Shown here one piece after another: positions 1-9,573 of a stretch of DNA of 64,000 bases. The DNA is from Paenochrobactrum gallinarii (GTDB taxonomy: Bacteria; Pseudomonadota; Alphaproteobacteria; Rhizobiales; Rhizobiaceae), in contig NZ_JACIIU010000007.1 in NCBI RefSeq assembly GCF_014205685.1, positions 1 through 64,000 of the forward strand. The letters run 5' to 3'. Below the pieces are notes generated by a model. It was given only the letters and a program-made list of their open reading frames with translations, was not told the DNA's origin and searched no databases. Position 1 is the stretch's first letter, and each line of letters opens with the position of its first letter. Both the position numbers and the translations under genes were made by a program.

Positions 1-336
1 GGTCAATCACTCTCAAGGACGAAGCTGTCTGCCGCTAGCAGCGCCGCCGCCCTCGTTGTTCGCCTTATAGGGCAACCAAACTAAAACTGTCAACGACAAT
101 TTCACAAATAATACAAAATTCTTTTCAACAGGGAAAACGAATAAAATTAACCAAAACGAAACCAAAAACCAGAACCAGTAAAGGAATCGGAACTACGCTC
201 GTCTCAAGGCTAATTTCATCTCTTTATATATAGGAGACAAATTTCAGCCTTCAAGAGCTGCCATTTCAAGCTTTCCTTGCTTGGTTCATGTTTTTTCACT
301 AGGGGTGAAAGATGTTTTCAATCCGAGACCCATATT
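1..336. other. Upstream region without a recognisable gene
   Basis: No convincing coding region is seen here. The first 75 bases are GC-rich, and the rest is AT-rich, rising to TATATATAGGAG near 230. The GC-rich edge may be the end of a feature lying outside the window, but I could not identify it. The region probably also holds the promoter of the yqaA-like gene. Confidence 0.4.
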
Positions 337-927
337 ATGTTGCGACGCCTTTATGACTGGACCATCTCTCTTGCAGCCAGAAAATCAGCCGAATATTGGC
401 TGGCGATCATCGCTTTTGTTGAGAGCTCCGTCTTTTTGATTCCCGCTGATGTGCTTTTTCTTCCTATGGCACTGGCAAAACCGAATAAAACCTGGCGTTA
501 TGCATTCATCGCAACAGTTGCTTCAGTGCTCGGCGGGATTGCCGGATGGTTTTTGGGCTATTACGCTTATGAAGCTGTCGCCAAGCCAGTGCTCGAACTT
601 TATGGCAAACTGGATTCGTTTGAACATTTGCGCGGCACCACCAGCGCCGATACGATTCTGCTGCTGCTGATTACATCCGGCCTTGCGCATTTGCCGCCGA
701 TCAAAGTCGTGACGATTCTGTCCGGCGCGGCAGGTGTGAATATCTGGCTCTTTATTGCCTCAGCGATTGTCGCACGCGGCGCCCGTTTCTTTTTCCTCGC
801 CTGGCTTTTAAAACGCTATGGTGAGCCTATTCGCGATTTCATCGAAAAACGTCTTGGAATGCTGGCTGGCCTTGCTGCTGCCATATTGATCGCACTTTTC
901 TTCGCGGTAAAATACTTCAACGCTTAA
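337..927 (+). CDS. YqaA/DedA-family inner-membrane protein
   Basis: A 196-residue, very hydrophobic protein of the SNARE-associated/VTT (DedA-like) superfamily, YqaA branch. The family is linked to membrane homeostasis and probably lipid flipping; no substrate can be read from the sequence. The family-type motif ESSVFLIPADV lies near residues 28-38, a glycine-rich helix (GGIAGWFLGYY) near 65-76, and a later helix carries ARGARFFFLAW. An in-frame start 60 bases upstream would add an unrelated 20-residue leader, so I chose the ATG beginning MLRRLYDW, which matches how family members begin; its ribosome site is weak. The dsbB-like gene follows after 16 bases on the same strand, so the two are probably co-transcribed. 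Confidence 0.8.
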   Translation: MLRRLYDWTISLAARKSAEYWLAIIAFVESSVFLIPADVLFLPMALAKPNKTWRYAFIATVASVLGGIAGWFLGYYAYEAVAKPVLELYGKLDSFEHLRGTTSADTILLLLITSGLAHLPPIKVVTILSGAAGVNIWLFIASAIVARGARFFFLAWLLKRYGEPIRDFIEKRLGMLAGLAAAILIALFFAVKYFNA

Positions 928-943
928 GAACAAGAGTATAAAA

Positions 944-1477
944 ATGAGCCTCAGCCTTAAAGCACTCAATCATCCGGTGGATAAAATCCAGACCGCGACA
1001 GCCGCCATTTTATTTATTGGCATGGCAGGCACGGTCGGCACCGCCTTGGCATTTGAACATTGGGGTGGCTTCATGCCATGCAAATTGTGCCTTGAGCAGC
1101 GCACACCTTATTATATTGGCATTCCGCTGATGGCCGCTGCATTGCTTTTTGCCAAGGCCAAATGGTCACCTGTCTTAACCCGCGTGCTCTTGCTGATTGG
1201 TGCATTGCTGATGAGCTATGGTTTGATGCTGGCGATTTATCACACCGGCGTGGAACTGAAATATTGGCCAGGACCTGCAGATTGCAGCACCGCATCCATG
1301 TCAATCACCACTGAAGCAGGCAGCCTGCTTGGCAATATCAATAAAATCCGCCCGCCTGCATGCGATGAAGCTGCCGGACACTTCCTCGGCCTGTCATTTC
1401 CGGGCTGGAACATTCTGGCAAGCGTGTTGTTTGCTGCTGTCGGTTTCTATGGCGCGTTTTCTACCCGCAAGGCTTGA
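944..1477 (+). CDS. dsbB: Disulfide bond formation protein B (DsbB family)
   Basis: An inner-membrane quinone reductase-type protein that reoxidises a periplasmic DsbA-like thiol oxidase. The protein has 177 residues, four hydrophobic segments and the two expected periplasmic cysteine pairs: C46-x2-C49 in the first loop (CKLCLEQR) and C114/C140 in the second loop. The E-Q-R following the first pair is typical of DsbB. The start follows the yqaA-like stop by 16 bases, preceded by a purine-rich AAGAG. No dsbA gene is in the window. Alphaproteobacteria often carry this shorter DsbB form next to a DedA-like gene. The gene converges on the HNH gene with only 7 bases between their ends. Confidence 0.88.
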   Translation: MSLSLKALNHPVDKIQTATAAILFIGMAGTVGTALAFEHWGGFMPCKLCLEQRTPYYIGIPLMAAALLFAKAKWSPVLTRVLLLIGALLMSYGLMLAIYHTGVELKYWPGPADCSTASMSITTEAGSLLGNINKIRPPACDEAAGHFLGLSFPGWNILASVLFAAVGFYGAFSTRKA

Positions 1478-1484
1478 ATATAAA

Positions 1485-2042
1485 CTACGGCTCCAGCTCG
1501 GCATCCCAATATAAAAAGTCGAGCCAGCTTTGATGCACATGATTGGGCGGAAATAACCGTCCATTCGTGTGCAATTGCTGCACACTCGGCTGATATGGCT
1601 TTTGACGCGGCCACATTTTGGCGGCAGCCGGCATCAACCCGCCTTTTCTGAAATTACACGGCGAACAAGCCGCCACAATATTATCCCATGTGGTTTCACC
1701 ACCATGGCAACGCGGGATGACATGATCAAATGTCAATTCATGCGATGAGCCACAATATTGGCACTCAAACCTATCGCGCAAAAATACATTAAAGCGGGTG
1801 AAGGCCGGATAACGCGGCGGCTTCACATAGGATTTCAGACAAATCACACTGGGCAACCGCATGGAAAATGAAGGCGATGCCACTTCATGTTCATACTCGG
1901 CGACAATATTCACCCGATCAAGAAACACAGCCTTGATCGCATCCTGCCATGACCACAATGATAAGGGGTAATAGCTGAGCGGCCTGTAATCCGCATTCAG
2001 CACCAATGCCGGCAAGCCGTTGGGAGAAACAGCTATAGTCAA
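1485..2042 (-). CDS. HNH endonuclease family protein
   Basis: A 185-residue protein with a C-terminal HNH (beta-beta-alpha metal) domain. A zinc-knuckle cysteine pair C94-x2-C97 and its partner C126-x2-C129 frame the catalytic region D106-H107, H113 and N121. The first 80 residues (VLNADYRPLSYYPLSLWSW) form the conserved N-terminal part of a chromosomal HNH family found across Hyphomicrobiales. It is not obviously linked to a restriction system, since no methyltransferase or specificity gene is nearby. The biological role of this solitary family is not established; DNA repair or nicking is only a guess. The gene stands alone, with 258 bases upstream for its own promoter. Confidence 0.85.
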   Translation of the reverse strand: MTIAVSPNGLPALVLNADYRPLSYYPLSLWSWQDAIKAVFLDRVNIVAEYEHEVASPSFSMRLPSVICLKSYVKPPRYPAFTRFNVFLRDRFECQYCGSSHELTFDHVIPRCHGGETTWDNIVAACSPCNFRKGGLMPAAAKMWPRQKPYQPSVQQLHTNGRLFPPNHVHQSWLDFLYWDAELEP

Positions 2043-2300
2043 GTAACACCTCCTACAGTTCTATCAAGCATTTCACCATCGTGCTGCCAACATCGCCTTG
2101 AGAGGCGCGGAAAGAAGCGTGATGGGTTACAAAAACGCGCAGAAATAAAACGTAGAACGGCTCGCTAACTACCGACTAAATAGGAACCGCTCCAGCAGAA
2201 ACCTGAAGTGATAATGTAAGGCCGGTGTTACAGAAATGTGAAGCAAAAAACGAAAAAGAGCTGCAATCACACACAGATATGTGGTCAAGTGATGTAAATC

Positions 2301-2951
2301 TCACATAACTGACATAACGGGTGCCGCTTCTTTGCCTCTTGAGGCTGCATAATAAGCCCAGAACAAGCGCGCCGCGATCCCGCGCCAAGGCGACCAGTCT
2401 TTAGCCAAAAAGCTTAACTCTTTTGCACTCGGCCGGCTGTCAAAACCAAACGCCCGCGCAACCGCCTCCTGCAAAGCCACATCACCGGAGGGAAAAATAT
2501 CAGCATGGCCTTCGGCAAAAAGCAAATAAACTTCCGCCGTCCAAGGGCCAATACCATGAATGGCGGTGAGCTTAGCCATCGCATCATTCACCGGCATTGT
2601 GGTTAGGGACGGTAAATCCAGTTGTCCCCCAATCAGCGCAGCCGATAAATGCTGAAATGTCTTTTGTTTCGGACGTGATAATCCGGTCAGTTTCCAAACC
2701 TCTGCCCCCTGCTCCAGATAATTTTCCGGTGTCAGCGGATCAATATGCTGTTTGAAGCGCGCCCAGATCGCCGCCGCACTGGCAATTGAAACCTGCTGCC
2801 CGACAATGATTGACGCCAAGCTTTCAAAACCGGCCGGATTACGGCGTAATGGCAACTGCCCTGCATAATCACGAATGACTTGCAGCCGCGGGTCGAGCTG
2901 TAGCAAAGCTTCTAAGCCTGTCTCTACATCTTCAATCGTATCAATACGCAA
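2301..2951 (-). CDS. alkA: DNA-3-methyladenine glycosylase II (AlkA-type, HhH-GPD)
   Basis: A monofunctional base-excision repair glycosylase that removes alkylated purines. The 216-residue protein carries the helix-hairpin-helix LTAIHGIGPWTAEVYL at residues 128-143 and the catalytic aspartate of the GPD loop at D157 (PSGDVAL). The upstream SIIVGQQVSIASA segment is the usual core helix of the family. It lacks the N-terminal AlkA_N domain of the E. coli enzyme, as do many short alphaproteobacterial versions. Its start is divergent from the malate synthase gene. No ada-type regulator is adjacent. Confidence 0.87.
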   Translation of the reverse strand: MRIDTIEDVETGLEALLQLDPRLQVIRDYAGQLPLRRNPAGFESLASIIVGQQVSIASAAAIWARFKQHIDPLTPENYLEQGAEVWKLTGLSRPKQKTFQHLSAALIGGQLDLPSLTTMPVNDAMAKLTAIHGIGPWTAEVYLLFAEGHADIFPSGDVALQEAVARAFGFDSRPSAKELSFLAKDWSPWRGIAARLFWAYYAASRGKEAAPVMSVM

Positions 2952-2982
2952 TTGCCCAAAACTCCGCTTATCATTGTCAGCC

Positions 2983-3040
2983 TTTATATAGCAGAGCCGA
3001 AACAGTGCATCACTTATATATAGACACGCTTATATAGGCA
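2983..3040. repeat. Three near-copies of a TTATATAG motif
   Basis: TTTATATAG (2983), CTTATATATAG (3013) and CTTATATAGG (3029) lie in the divergent region between alkA and glcB, the last two separated by ACACG/GCACG-type spacers. They may be AT-rich promoter elements for either gene. The function is unknown and the motif is short. Confidence 0.35.
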
Positions 3041-3168
3041 CGCCATTTATTCCATAACGTCACAAATGATGTTCATCTATAATATATTGACGAAAGCCCG
3101 CCGAGACGCTTCAAGTGGATAAGACTTTTTATAAGTTACCTTTTAGCATTTACATCGGAGAGCCTGTC

Positions 3169-5337
3169 ATGACCAATTATGTCGAGATTGAAAACCTGCG
3201 GGTTGCCCCTGCTCTGGCTGAATTCTTAGAAAAAGAAGCCATTGCCGGTACCAATGTGTCAGTAGAAGCTTTCTGGAAAGGCTTTTCGGCAATCGTTCAT
3301 GATTTGGCACCGAAAAACCGCAGCCTTTTGGCAAAGCGAGATGAAATGCAGGCGCAGATTGATGCCTGGTATAAAGCCAATCGCGACAGAGCCTACACGC
3401 AGGCAGAATATCAGGATTTTCTGAAAGAGATTGGCTATCTGCTGCCGGAAGGCGAAGATTTCAAAGTTTCAACCAGCAATGTTGATCCGGAAATTGCTGA
3501 ACTAGCCGGACCACAGCTGGTTGTGCCGGTGATGAATGCCCGTTACGCGCTTAACGCCGCCAATGCCCGTTGGGGTTCGCTTTATGATGCACTTTACGGC
3601 ACCGATGCGATTTCGGAAGACGATGGCGCAGAAAAATCAGGCGGCTATAATCCAAAGCGCGGCGCTAAGGTTATTGCATGGGCGAAAAACTTCCTCGACC
3701 AGAGCACTCCGCTTGCACAAGGCAAATGGGCTGATGTTACTGCATTAAGCATTAAAGACGGCAAACTTGTTGCCACCACCGCTGCCGGTGAAACCGGTTT
3801 GGCAGATACCAGCCAGTTCAAAGGCTATAATGGTGATGCTGCCAATCCGTCATCCGTACTGGTTGCCAAAAATGGTATGCACGCAGATATTATCATCAAT
3901 GCAGACCATCCGATCGGTAAAACTGATCCGGCGCATATTGCAGATGTTGTACTTGAATCAGCGCTTAGCACCATTCAGGACTGTGAAGATTCCATTGCCG
4001 CAGTGGATGCTGAAGACAAAATCACTGTCTATCGCAACTGGCTCGGCCTGATGAACGGCAAGCTGGAAGAGAGCTTTGAAAAAGGCGGTAAGACGGTCAC
4101 CCGCCGTCTCAATGCTGACCGCACATATACGGCACCTGATGGCTCTGCGCTCACTTTACCAGGCCGTTCAATGATGCTGGTGCGCAATGTTGGTCACCTG
4201 ATGACCAATCCGGCCATTCTCGACAAAGACGGTAATGAAGTTCCGGAAGGCATTATGGATGCCGCCTTCACCGGCCTGATTGCGCTGCATGATGTCGGGC
4301 CAAATGGCCGTCACATGAATTCGCGCGCCGGTTCGGTTTATATTGTTAAGCCAAAAATGCACGGCCCTGAAGAAGTGGCTTTTGCCAGCGAGCTTTTCAC
4401 CCGCACCGAAGAAATGCTCGGCATGAAGCCGAACACACTCAAAATGGGTGTGATGGATGAAGAACGCCGCACAACCATCAACCTGAAAGAGTGCATCCGC
4501 GCCGCCAAAGAACGTGTTGTCTTCATCAATACCGGTTTCCTTGATCGTACTGGTGATGAAATGCACACCTCAATGGAAGCCGGCCCGATGATCCGCAAGG
4601 GTGATATGAAGCAGTCTGCATGGATTACAGCTTATGAAGCTTCCAATGTTGATATCGGCCTGGCATGTGGTCTTTCCGGCCACGCGCAAATCGGTAAAGG
4701 CATGTGGGCCATGCCGGATCTGATGGCAGAAATGCTGGTGCAGAAAATCGGTCATCCGAAAGCTGGCGCCACCACCGCATGGGTTCCTTCACCAACGGCT
4801 GCAACCCTTCACGCCACCCATTATCACACGGTTGATGTGGCAGCTGTGCAGGAAGAGTTGAAAAAGCGCCCGCGCGCCAGGCTGGACGACATTCTTTCCG
4901 TGCCTGTTGCAACCCGTCCAAACTGGACACCGGAAGATATTCAGGCTGAAATCGACAATAATGCCCAAGGTATTTTGGGTTATGTCGTGCGCTGGGTCGA
5001 TCAGGGCGTTGGCTGCTCCAAAGTGCCGGACATCAACAATGTCGGTCTGATGGAGGATCGTGCAACCTTGCGTATTTCTGCGCAGCACATTGCCAACTGG
5101 CTGCATCATAATGTGGTGACCGAAGCGCAAGTGATGGAAACCATGAAACGCATGGCGGCAATCGTCGACAAGCAGAACGCAAGCGATCCGCTTTATCGCC
5201 CGATGGCGGCCGATTTTGACAAGTCAATCGCGTTTCAGGCCGCCTGTGATCTGGTGTTCAAGGGTCGTGAACAGCCAAACGGCTATACTGAGCCTGTGCT
5301 CCATGCCCGCCGTCTGGAGCTGAAAGCTGCCGGTTAA
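3169..5337 (+). CDS. glcB: Malate synthase G
   Basis: Condenses glyoxylate with acetyl-CoA to malate in the glyoxylate shunt and glycolate use; cytosolic and monomeric. The 722-residue length is that of isoform G (about 720), not the short A form. Family hallmarks seen are [14 protein letters not shown], the active-site loop [46 protein letters not shown] and [17 protein letters not shown]. An upstream in-frame start would add 18 unrelated residues; the chosen ATG ([10 protein letters not shown]) has GGAG 8 bases before it. No isocitrate lyase gene is in the window. A strong terminator follows, so the gene is probably monocistronic. Confidence 0.95.
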   Translation: MTNYVEIENLRVAPALAEFLEKEAIAGTNVSVEAFWKGFSAIVHDLAPKNRSLLAKRDEMQAQIDAWYKANRDRAYTQAEYQDFLKEIGYLLPEGEDFKVSTSNVDPEIAELAGPQLVVPVMNARYALNAANARWGSLYDALYGTDAISEDDGAEKSGGYNPKRGAKVIAWAKNFLDQSTPLAQGKWADVTALSIKDGKLVATTAAGETGLADTSQFKGYNGDAANPSSVLVAKNGMHADIIINADHPIGKTDPAHIADVVLESALSTIQDCEDSIAAVDAEDKITVYRNWLGLMNGKLEESFEKGGKTVTRRLNADRTYTAPDGSALTLPGRSMMLVRNVGHLMTNPAILDKDGNEVPEGIMDAAFTGLIALHDVGPNGRHMNSRAGSVYIVKPKMHGPEEVAFASELFTRTEEMLGMKPNTLKMGVMDEERRTTINLKECIRAAKERVVFINTGFLDRTGDEMHTSMEAGPMIRKGDMKQSAWITAYEASNVDIGLACGLSGHAQIGKGMWAMPDLMAEMLVQKIGHPKAGATTAWVPSPTAATLHATHYHTVDVAAVQEELKKRPRARLDDILSVPVATRPNWTPEDIQAEIDNNAQGILGYVVRWVDQGVGCSKVPDINNVGLMEDRATLRISAQHIANWLHHNVVTEAQVMETMKRMAAIVDKQNASDPLYRPMAADFDKSIAFQAACDLVFKGREQPNGYTEPVLHARRLELKAAG

Positions 5338-5360
5338 TCAAAGCAGTATTCTCACATCTG

Positions 5361-5399
5361 AAAAGCCCGGAAATATGCATTTCCGGGCTTTTCTTTTTT
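5361..5399 (+). terminator. Rho-independent terminator of glcB
   Basis: A perfect 13-bp stem (AAAAGCCCGGAAA / TTTCCGGGCTTTT) with a 6-base loop, followed by CTTTTTTA. Confidence 0.9.
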
Positions 5400-5479
5400 A
5401 ATGCGAAAGAGACGAGGCTTCACTTATACCGCTGTGGCGTTCATCCGTTTCAAGCGGTATTTCCCACATCCATGAAGTA

Positions 5480-5522
5480 TTGACATCATCAGCGATAGCC
5501 ACTAGTTTAGAACTATTCTAAA
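5480..5522 (+). promoter_or_regulatory. mbfA promoter with Irr-type iron control element (ICE)
   Basis: TTTAGAA-CTA-TTCTAAA (5506-5522) is a perfect 7-3-7 palindrome. It is the form of the ICE box bound by the haem-responsive regulator Irr in Rhizobiales. A TTGACA (-35) at 5480-5485 and a TAGTTT (-10) at 5503-5508 place the box over the -10/start region, the arrangement expected for repression under low iron. The mbfA start codon is 14 bases downstream. Irr control is inferred from the motif and from known Irr control of mbfA in rhizobia. Confidence 0.8.
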
Positions 5523-5535
5523 TTATAGGTATGTC

Positions 5536-6519
5536 ATGCTTTCACGTTTTTTTGGTTCTTCGCGCCGTTCGTTTGCTTCCCTTTCCGAACAGGAAATTCT
5601 CGCACTCGCCATTTCATCTGAAGAAGATGATGCCCGTATCTATCTGGCTTATGCAGACGGATTGCGGGAAGAGTTTCCGCAGTCTGCGAAAATCTTCGAG
5701 CAGATGGCGGAAGAAGAACACGGCCATCGTGACAGCCTGATCGAACAACACCGCCGCCGTTTTGGTGATAATATTCCGCTTATACGTCGCGAGCATGTCA
5801 GCGGTTATTATGACCGCAAACCGGATTGGCTGGTGCGTCCGCTCGGTATTGAAAAAGTGCGCGAAACAGCAGCACAAATGGAAGAGCAGGCCTATCGTTT
5901 CTACATTGAAGCTGCAAAAAATGTAACCGACGCAGGCACACGCAAACTGCTGGGTGATTTAGCGCAGGACGAGAAAAAGCACGAGCACCGCGCCATTGAG
6001 CTTGAAACAAAGCTCACCCCGTCAAGCGTTCAGGATGAAGAACAGGCAGCAGAGCGTAAACAGCTGATTTTGACCTATATCCAGCCAGGTCTTGCCGGCT
6101 TGATGGATGGTTCGGTTTCAACTCTTGCGCCTATCTTTGCCGCCGCTTTTGCCACCCAAGACACATGGCAAACTTTCCTCATCGGCCTGTCTGCCTCTGT
6201 GGGCGCAGGTATTTCGATGGGCTTTACCGAAGCTGCCCATGATGATGGTAAATTGTCGGGTCGTGGTTCGCCGATCAAACGCGGCCTTGCCAGCGGCATC
6301 ATGACCACTATCGGTGGTCTGGGCCATGCATTGCCGTATCTGATCACTGATTTCTGGACTGCGACCTATCTCGCAATCTTCATCGTGTTCGTGGAATTGT
6401 GGGCCATCGCCTATATCCAGAAGCGCTATATGGAAACACCATTCCTGCGCGCAGCATTTCAGGTGGTTTTGGGCGGCGCACTTGTTTTCGCCGCCGGTGT
6501 GCTCATTGGCTCGGCTTAA
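5536..6519 (+). CDS. mbfA: MbfA, membrane-bound ferritin / iron exporter
   Basis: A 327-residue two-domain protein. Residues 1-160 are a ferritin-like (rubrerythrin-type) four-helix domain with repeated E-E-H iron ligands (EEDDARIYLAYADG, MAEEEHGHRDSL, EEQAYRFYIEAA, DEKKHEHRA). Residues 175-327 are a VIT1/CCC1-type membrane domain with five hydrophobic helices (GLMDGSVSTLAPIFAAAFA, MGFTEAAHDDG). In Bradyrhizobium and Agrobacterium, MbfA exports iron and protects against iron and peroxide stress under Irr control; the perfect ICE palindrome just upstream fits this. The gene converges on the amidotransferase gene, with only 4 bases between stops. Confidence 0.92.
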   Translation: MLSRFFGSSRRSFASLSEQEILALAISSEEDDARIYLAYADGLREEFPQSAKIFEQMAEEEHGHRDSLIEQHRRRFGDNIPLIRREHVSGYYDRKPDWLVRPLGIEKVRETAAQMEEQAYRFYIEAAKNVTDAGTRKLLGDLAQDEKKHEHRAIELETKLTPSSVQDEEQAAERKQLILTYIQPGLAGLMDGSVSTLAPIFAAAFATQDTWQTFLIGLSASVGAGISMGFTEAAHDDGKLSGRGSPIKRGLASGIMTTIGGLGHALPYLITDFWTATYLAIFIVFVELWAIAYIQKRYMETPFLRAAFQVVLGGALVFAAGVLIGSA

Positions 6520-6523
6520 ATAA

Positions 6524-7321
6524 TCAGGCAATCTCAGCCAAAATATCAGGCGCAAACGGACGGATAATAATCTGTTCGTTTTGCACAACGGTCAAAAAAC
6601 TATTGGCGGGTACTGCAACCCAGTTATCCGCCTCATCATCTAACGGCTCTGAAACCACACACATGCCCGACACGGCCGACAGTGCTTTCGTGTAAAGTGA
6701 CGGCGCATATTTATCCGTTGCATAGCGCACGGCATGCAACTGATTACCATCCGAAAAAGCGGCTGTCAGGCGCAAAAACGGTGGCACACCTGACTTTTCC
6801 GCCTCCGCAGCAATCAATGAAACTGTTTTTTGCAAAGCTGCTAACGGCTGCTGATCAAGGCCAAATTGCTGCATCAGCAGAAATATCAATTCTGAATCTG
6901 TCGTACCATGCTTTTGCATATAAATGTCATCAGACAAATGTGCTTCCAAGCGGCGGCGCAATTTCTCGAAATGACCGATCTGACCATTATGCATAAAGCT
7001 CCAGCGTCCCGCCACAAACGGATGACAGTTAGAGCGGCTGGTCAAACCACCGGTTGAAGCGCGAACATGAGCTAAAAAAAGCCGTGATCTTATTTGGCGG
7101 GAAATGCTTTTTAAATTCTGATCCGACCATGCCGGCAAAATATCCCGATAAAGGCCGGGCTCGGTGCGATTCCCATACCACGCAACTCCGAAACCATCAC
7201 CATTAGTGCGGGTTTTGGCCTGTGTTGCCTCATGACTTTGCACAATCAGCGAATGGCAAGGCGATGCAATAATATCTTCCAGATAGACTTCAGGTCCGAG
7301 ATAAGCAGCCCAACGGCACAT
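6524..7321 (-). CDS. Class II glutamine amidotransferase (YafJ/EgtC-like)
   Basis: A 265-residue Ntn-type glutaminase domain with the catalytic cysteine directly after the initiator methionine (M-C2-R-W-A-A-Y). Conserved blocks are NGDGFGVAWY, FLAHVRASTGG, CHPFVAGRWSFMHNGQIG and TDSELIFLL. No synthase domain is fused, so the ammonia-accepting partner is unknown. Such stand-alone proteins are annotated as YafJ or EgtC-like. No ergothioneine genes lie nearby, so egtC identity is not claimed. It is transcribed alone and its start is divergent from dut. Confidence 0.85.
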   Translation of the reverse strand: MCRWAAYLGPEVYLEDIIASPCHSLIVQSHEATQAKTRTNGDGFGVAWYGNRTEPGLYRDILPAWSDQNLKSISRQIRSRLFLAHVRASTGGLTSRSNCHPFVAGRWSFMHNGQIGHFEKLRRRLEAHLSDDIYMQKHGTTDSELIFLLMQQFGLDQQPLAALQKTVSLIAAEAEKSGVPPFLRLTAAFSDGNQLHAVRYATDKYAPSLYTKALSAVSGMCVVSEPLDDEADNWVAVPANSFLTVVQNEQIIIRPFAPDILAEIA

Positions 7322-7590
7322 TGATTTGATCCAGATTAAAGCCCAGTTTAAAGCATCGACATAAGAACATGCTTCACGAAAAACGCCAAGTCCCTAAGTT
7401 TCAACCACTGTTTTGCAGGGGATTTCATGATCCGCACCCAGAATTTCCAGACAAAAATGGCAAAAATAATATTAAACGCAAAAAAAGTTCTGGGCTTCCT
7501 TCACCTCGCGCGTCTTTCTGATATAAGTTTAGAGCTATATACGTTATGAGCGACCTCAAGTTCATCTCCTTTGATGGAAAGGCCTCCCCC

Positions 7591-8073
7591 ATGACCAATT
7601 CTACATCCGTCACAGCGTCGCAGCCGACGCTTAATATTATTCGCCTTGAGAGCGCCGTTGGCCTTGATCTGCCTGGCTATGAAACAAGTGGTTCGGCAGG
7701 CATGGATATTCGCGCAGCCGTGCCGAATGATCGCCAGATCGTTTTGCTGCCGGGTCGCCGCGCTCTGGTGCCAACCGGTCTCGTTTTTGAAATTCCGCAA
7801 GGCTATGAAGTCCAGATCCGTCCGCGTTCGGGGCTTGCATTCAAGCATGGTATCACCTGCCTCAACACACCAGGCACTATTGATTCCGACTATCGCGGCG
7901 AAATTAAAATCCTGCTGATTAATCTCGGCGATGATGATTTCCGCATCGAACGCGGTATGCGTATTGCACAGGCGGTTTTTGCACCTGTCATCCAGCCAAA
8001 AATCGAAGAAAAAGCCACCATCAGCGAAACAGAGCGTGGCGCAAACGGTTTCGGTTCGACCGGCACAGCCTGA
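7591..8073 (+). CDS. dut: Deoxyuridine 5'-triphosphate nucleotidohydrolase (dUTPase)
   Basis: Hydrolyses dUTP to dUMP and pyrophosphate, keeping uracil out of DNA and feeding thymidylate synthesis; a cytosolic trimer. All five trimeric dUTPase motifs are present in order: [37 protein letters not shown] (catalytic Asp in the first part), RIAQAVFAP and the C-terminal arm [10 protein letters not shown]. From the chosen ATG ([10 protein letters not shown]) the protein has 160 residues, the usual size. GGAAAGG lies about 9 bases upstream. An in-frame ATG at 7546 would add 15 residues and cannot be ruled out. Confidence 0.94.
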   Translation: MTNSTSVTASQPTLNIIRLESAVGLDLPGYETSGSAGMDIRAAVPNDRQIVLLPGRRALVPTGLVFEIPQGYEVQIRPRSGLAFKHGITCLNTPGTIDSDYRGEIKILLINLGDDDFRIERGMRIAQAVFAPVIQPKIEEKATISETERGANGFGSTGTA

Positions 8074-8088
8074 CGTTTAGATTAAATA

Positions 8089-8126
8089 ACACCGGCAAAG
8101 CCAATTTTTCGCCCCTTTGCCGGTGT
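8089..8126. terminator. Stem-loop after dut, possible terminator
   Basis: A perfect 12-bp stem ACACCGGCAAAG / CTTTGCCGGTGT with a 14-base loop, 16 bases after the dut stop. No clear T run follows, so it may be a processing or stability hairpin instead. Confidence 0.5.
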
Positions 8127-8324
8127 ATTACCCGCTTAAACCAACATTACATATATTTAAACTTACGTTCATTAATTCATTTTTGTTAATAAAAACAAAT
8201 AATTGCTCCAAGCACCATTATAGATGTGCCAAAAACTCATATTTGCAACAAAGGCATAGTCCTTTAATAGCCATTATCTCTGCTATGAAGGTCTGCAAGT
8301 ATTTCATAAGGTTTTTTCTGTTCC

Positions 8325-9563
8325 ATGAACGACCAGCCAAGTTTCGCCACCTCAGGTGCATCCAAAACAGCGCCAAAGAAGCGCCTTTCCCGTAAAACCT
8401 CTTATATCAAGTGGTTACTGGTGGCCGCTGTGCTGGCAGGCGGTGCTGTCTGGTATTGGCAAAGTGCAGGCCCGTCCAACGGGGCTGCAAAGGCACAACT
8501 GACACAAAAGGTTGTGCGCGGCGATATTGAAAACGCCATCACCGCAGTTGGCACATTGAAAGCCTTGCGCAGTGTCAATGTCGGCGCGCAGGTTTCCGGC
8601 CAGTTAAAATCGGTGAAAGTCGAAGTCGGCGATGACGTTAAGCAAGGCCAGTTACTGGCCGAAATTGATCCCGCACCGATTGAAAAACGCGTCGAAATGA
8701 GCAGTGCCCAGCTTGAAAATCTGGAAGCGCAGCTGGTGAGCCGTGAAGCGCTGGCAAAAATTAAAAAACTCAATGCTGATCGTCAGCGCGCCCTTCTCTC
8801 CACCCGTGGCGTTTCGCAGGCGACGGTCGATCAGGCCGATGCCGATCTGGTAATTGCACAGGCTGACGTCAAATCGTTGCGAGCACAAATCCGCCAGCAA
8901 CAAGCGCAAGTTGAGAGTGAAAAAGTTGATCTCGGCTATACAAAAATTTATAGCCCGATGAATGGCACCATCGTTGAGCAGCCGTCTAAAGAAGGCGAAA
9001 CACTCAATGCCGTGCAAAGTGCGCCAACGGTTGTCACTGTTGCTGATCTCAATATGCTGAGCGTGGAAGCACAGGTTTCTGAAGCCGATATCAGCCGCCT
9101 CAAAATCGGAATGGATGCTTATTTCACCCTGCTCGGCCAGCCGGGAAAGCGCTATCAGGGCAAGTTACGCCAGATCAAACCAACGCCGGAAGTGCTCAAC
9201 AATGTCGTGCTTTATTATGCACTTTTTGACGTCCCCAACCCGGATGACGAATTAAAAATCAATATGAGTGCGCAGGTTTATTTCATTCAGGACAGCGCCA
9301 AAGATGCAATTCTGGTGCCAACATCAGCGCTCAAAGAAAGCCCGCGCAGCAAAGACAGTAAGGGTGGTTCGGCCACCACGGTAACAGTGATGACAGCCGC
9401 CGGCACAACACAAGAAAAGAGTGTTGAAATCGGCATCCGCAACCGTGTACAGGCGCAGGTTTTAAGCGGGCTTGAAGATGGAGACACTGTGGTCATCAGC
9501 AATGCAGCGGCTGATCAAGCCGGTACAAACCGCAGAAATAATCGCAGACCAGGCATGTTCTAA
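8325..9563 (+). CDS. macA: MacA-like periplasmic adaptor of an ABC efflux pump
   Basis: A 412-residue HlyD/RND-type membrane-fusion protein. It has one N-terminal transmembrane helix (residues 30-46, [16 protein letters not shown]), a barrel-sandwich/lipoyl domain ([32 protein letters not shown]), a long coiled-coil hairpin (about 130-210), then the second lipoyl half ([16 protein letters not shown]) and beta-barrel domains. It links the MacB ATPase to an outer-membrane TolC-type channel, exporting peptides, macrolides or lipids; the substrate here is unknown. The macB start follows the stop by 10 bases. No tolC gene is in the window. Confidence 0.9.
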   Translation: MNDQPSFATSGASKTAPKKRLSRKTSYIKWLLVAAVLAGGAVWYWQSAGPSNGAAKAQLTQKVVRGDIENAITAVGTLKALRSVNVGAQVSGQLKSVKVEVGDDVKQGQLLAEIDPAPIEKRVEMSSAQLENLEAQLVSREALAKIKKLNADRQRALLSTRGVSQATVDQADADLVIAQADVKSLRAQIRQQQAQVESEKVDLGYTKIYSPMNGTIVEQPSKEGETLNAVQSAPTVVTVADLNMLSVEAQVSEADISRLKIGMDAYFTLLGQPGKRYQGKLRQIKPTPEVLNNVVLYYALFDVPNPDDELKINMSAQVYFIQDSAKDAILVPTSALKESPRSKDSKGGSATTVTVMTAAGTTQEKSVEIGIRNRVQAQVLSGLEDGDTVVISNAAADQAGTNRRNNRRPGMF

Positions 9564-9573
9564 GGAGCCCTCG

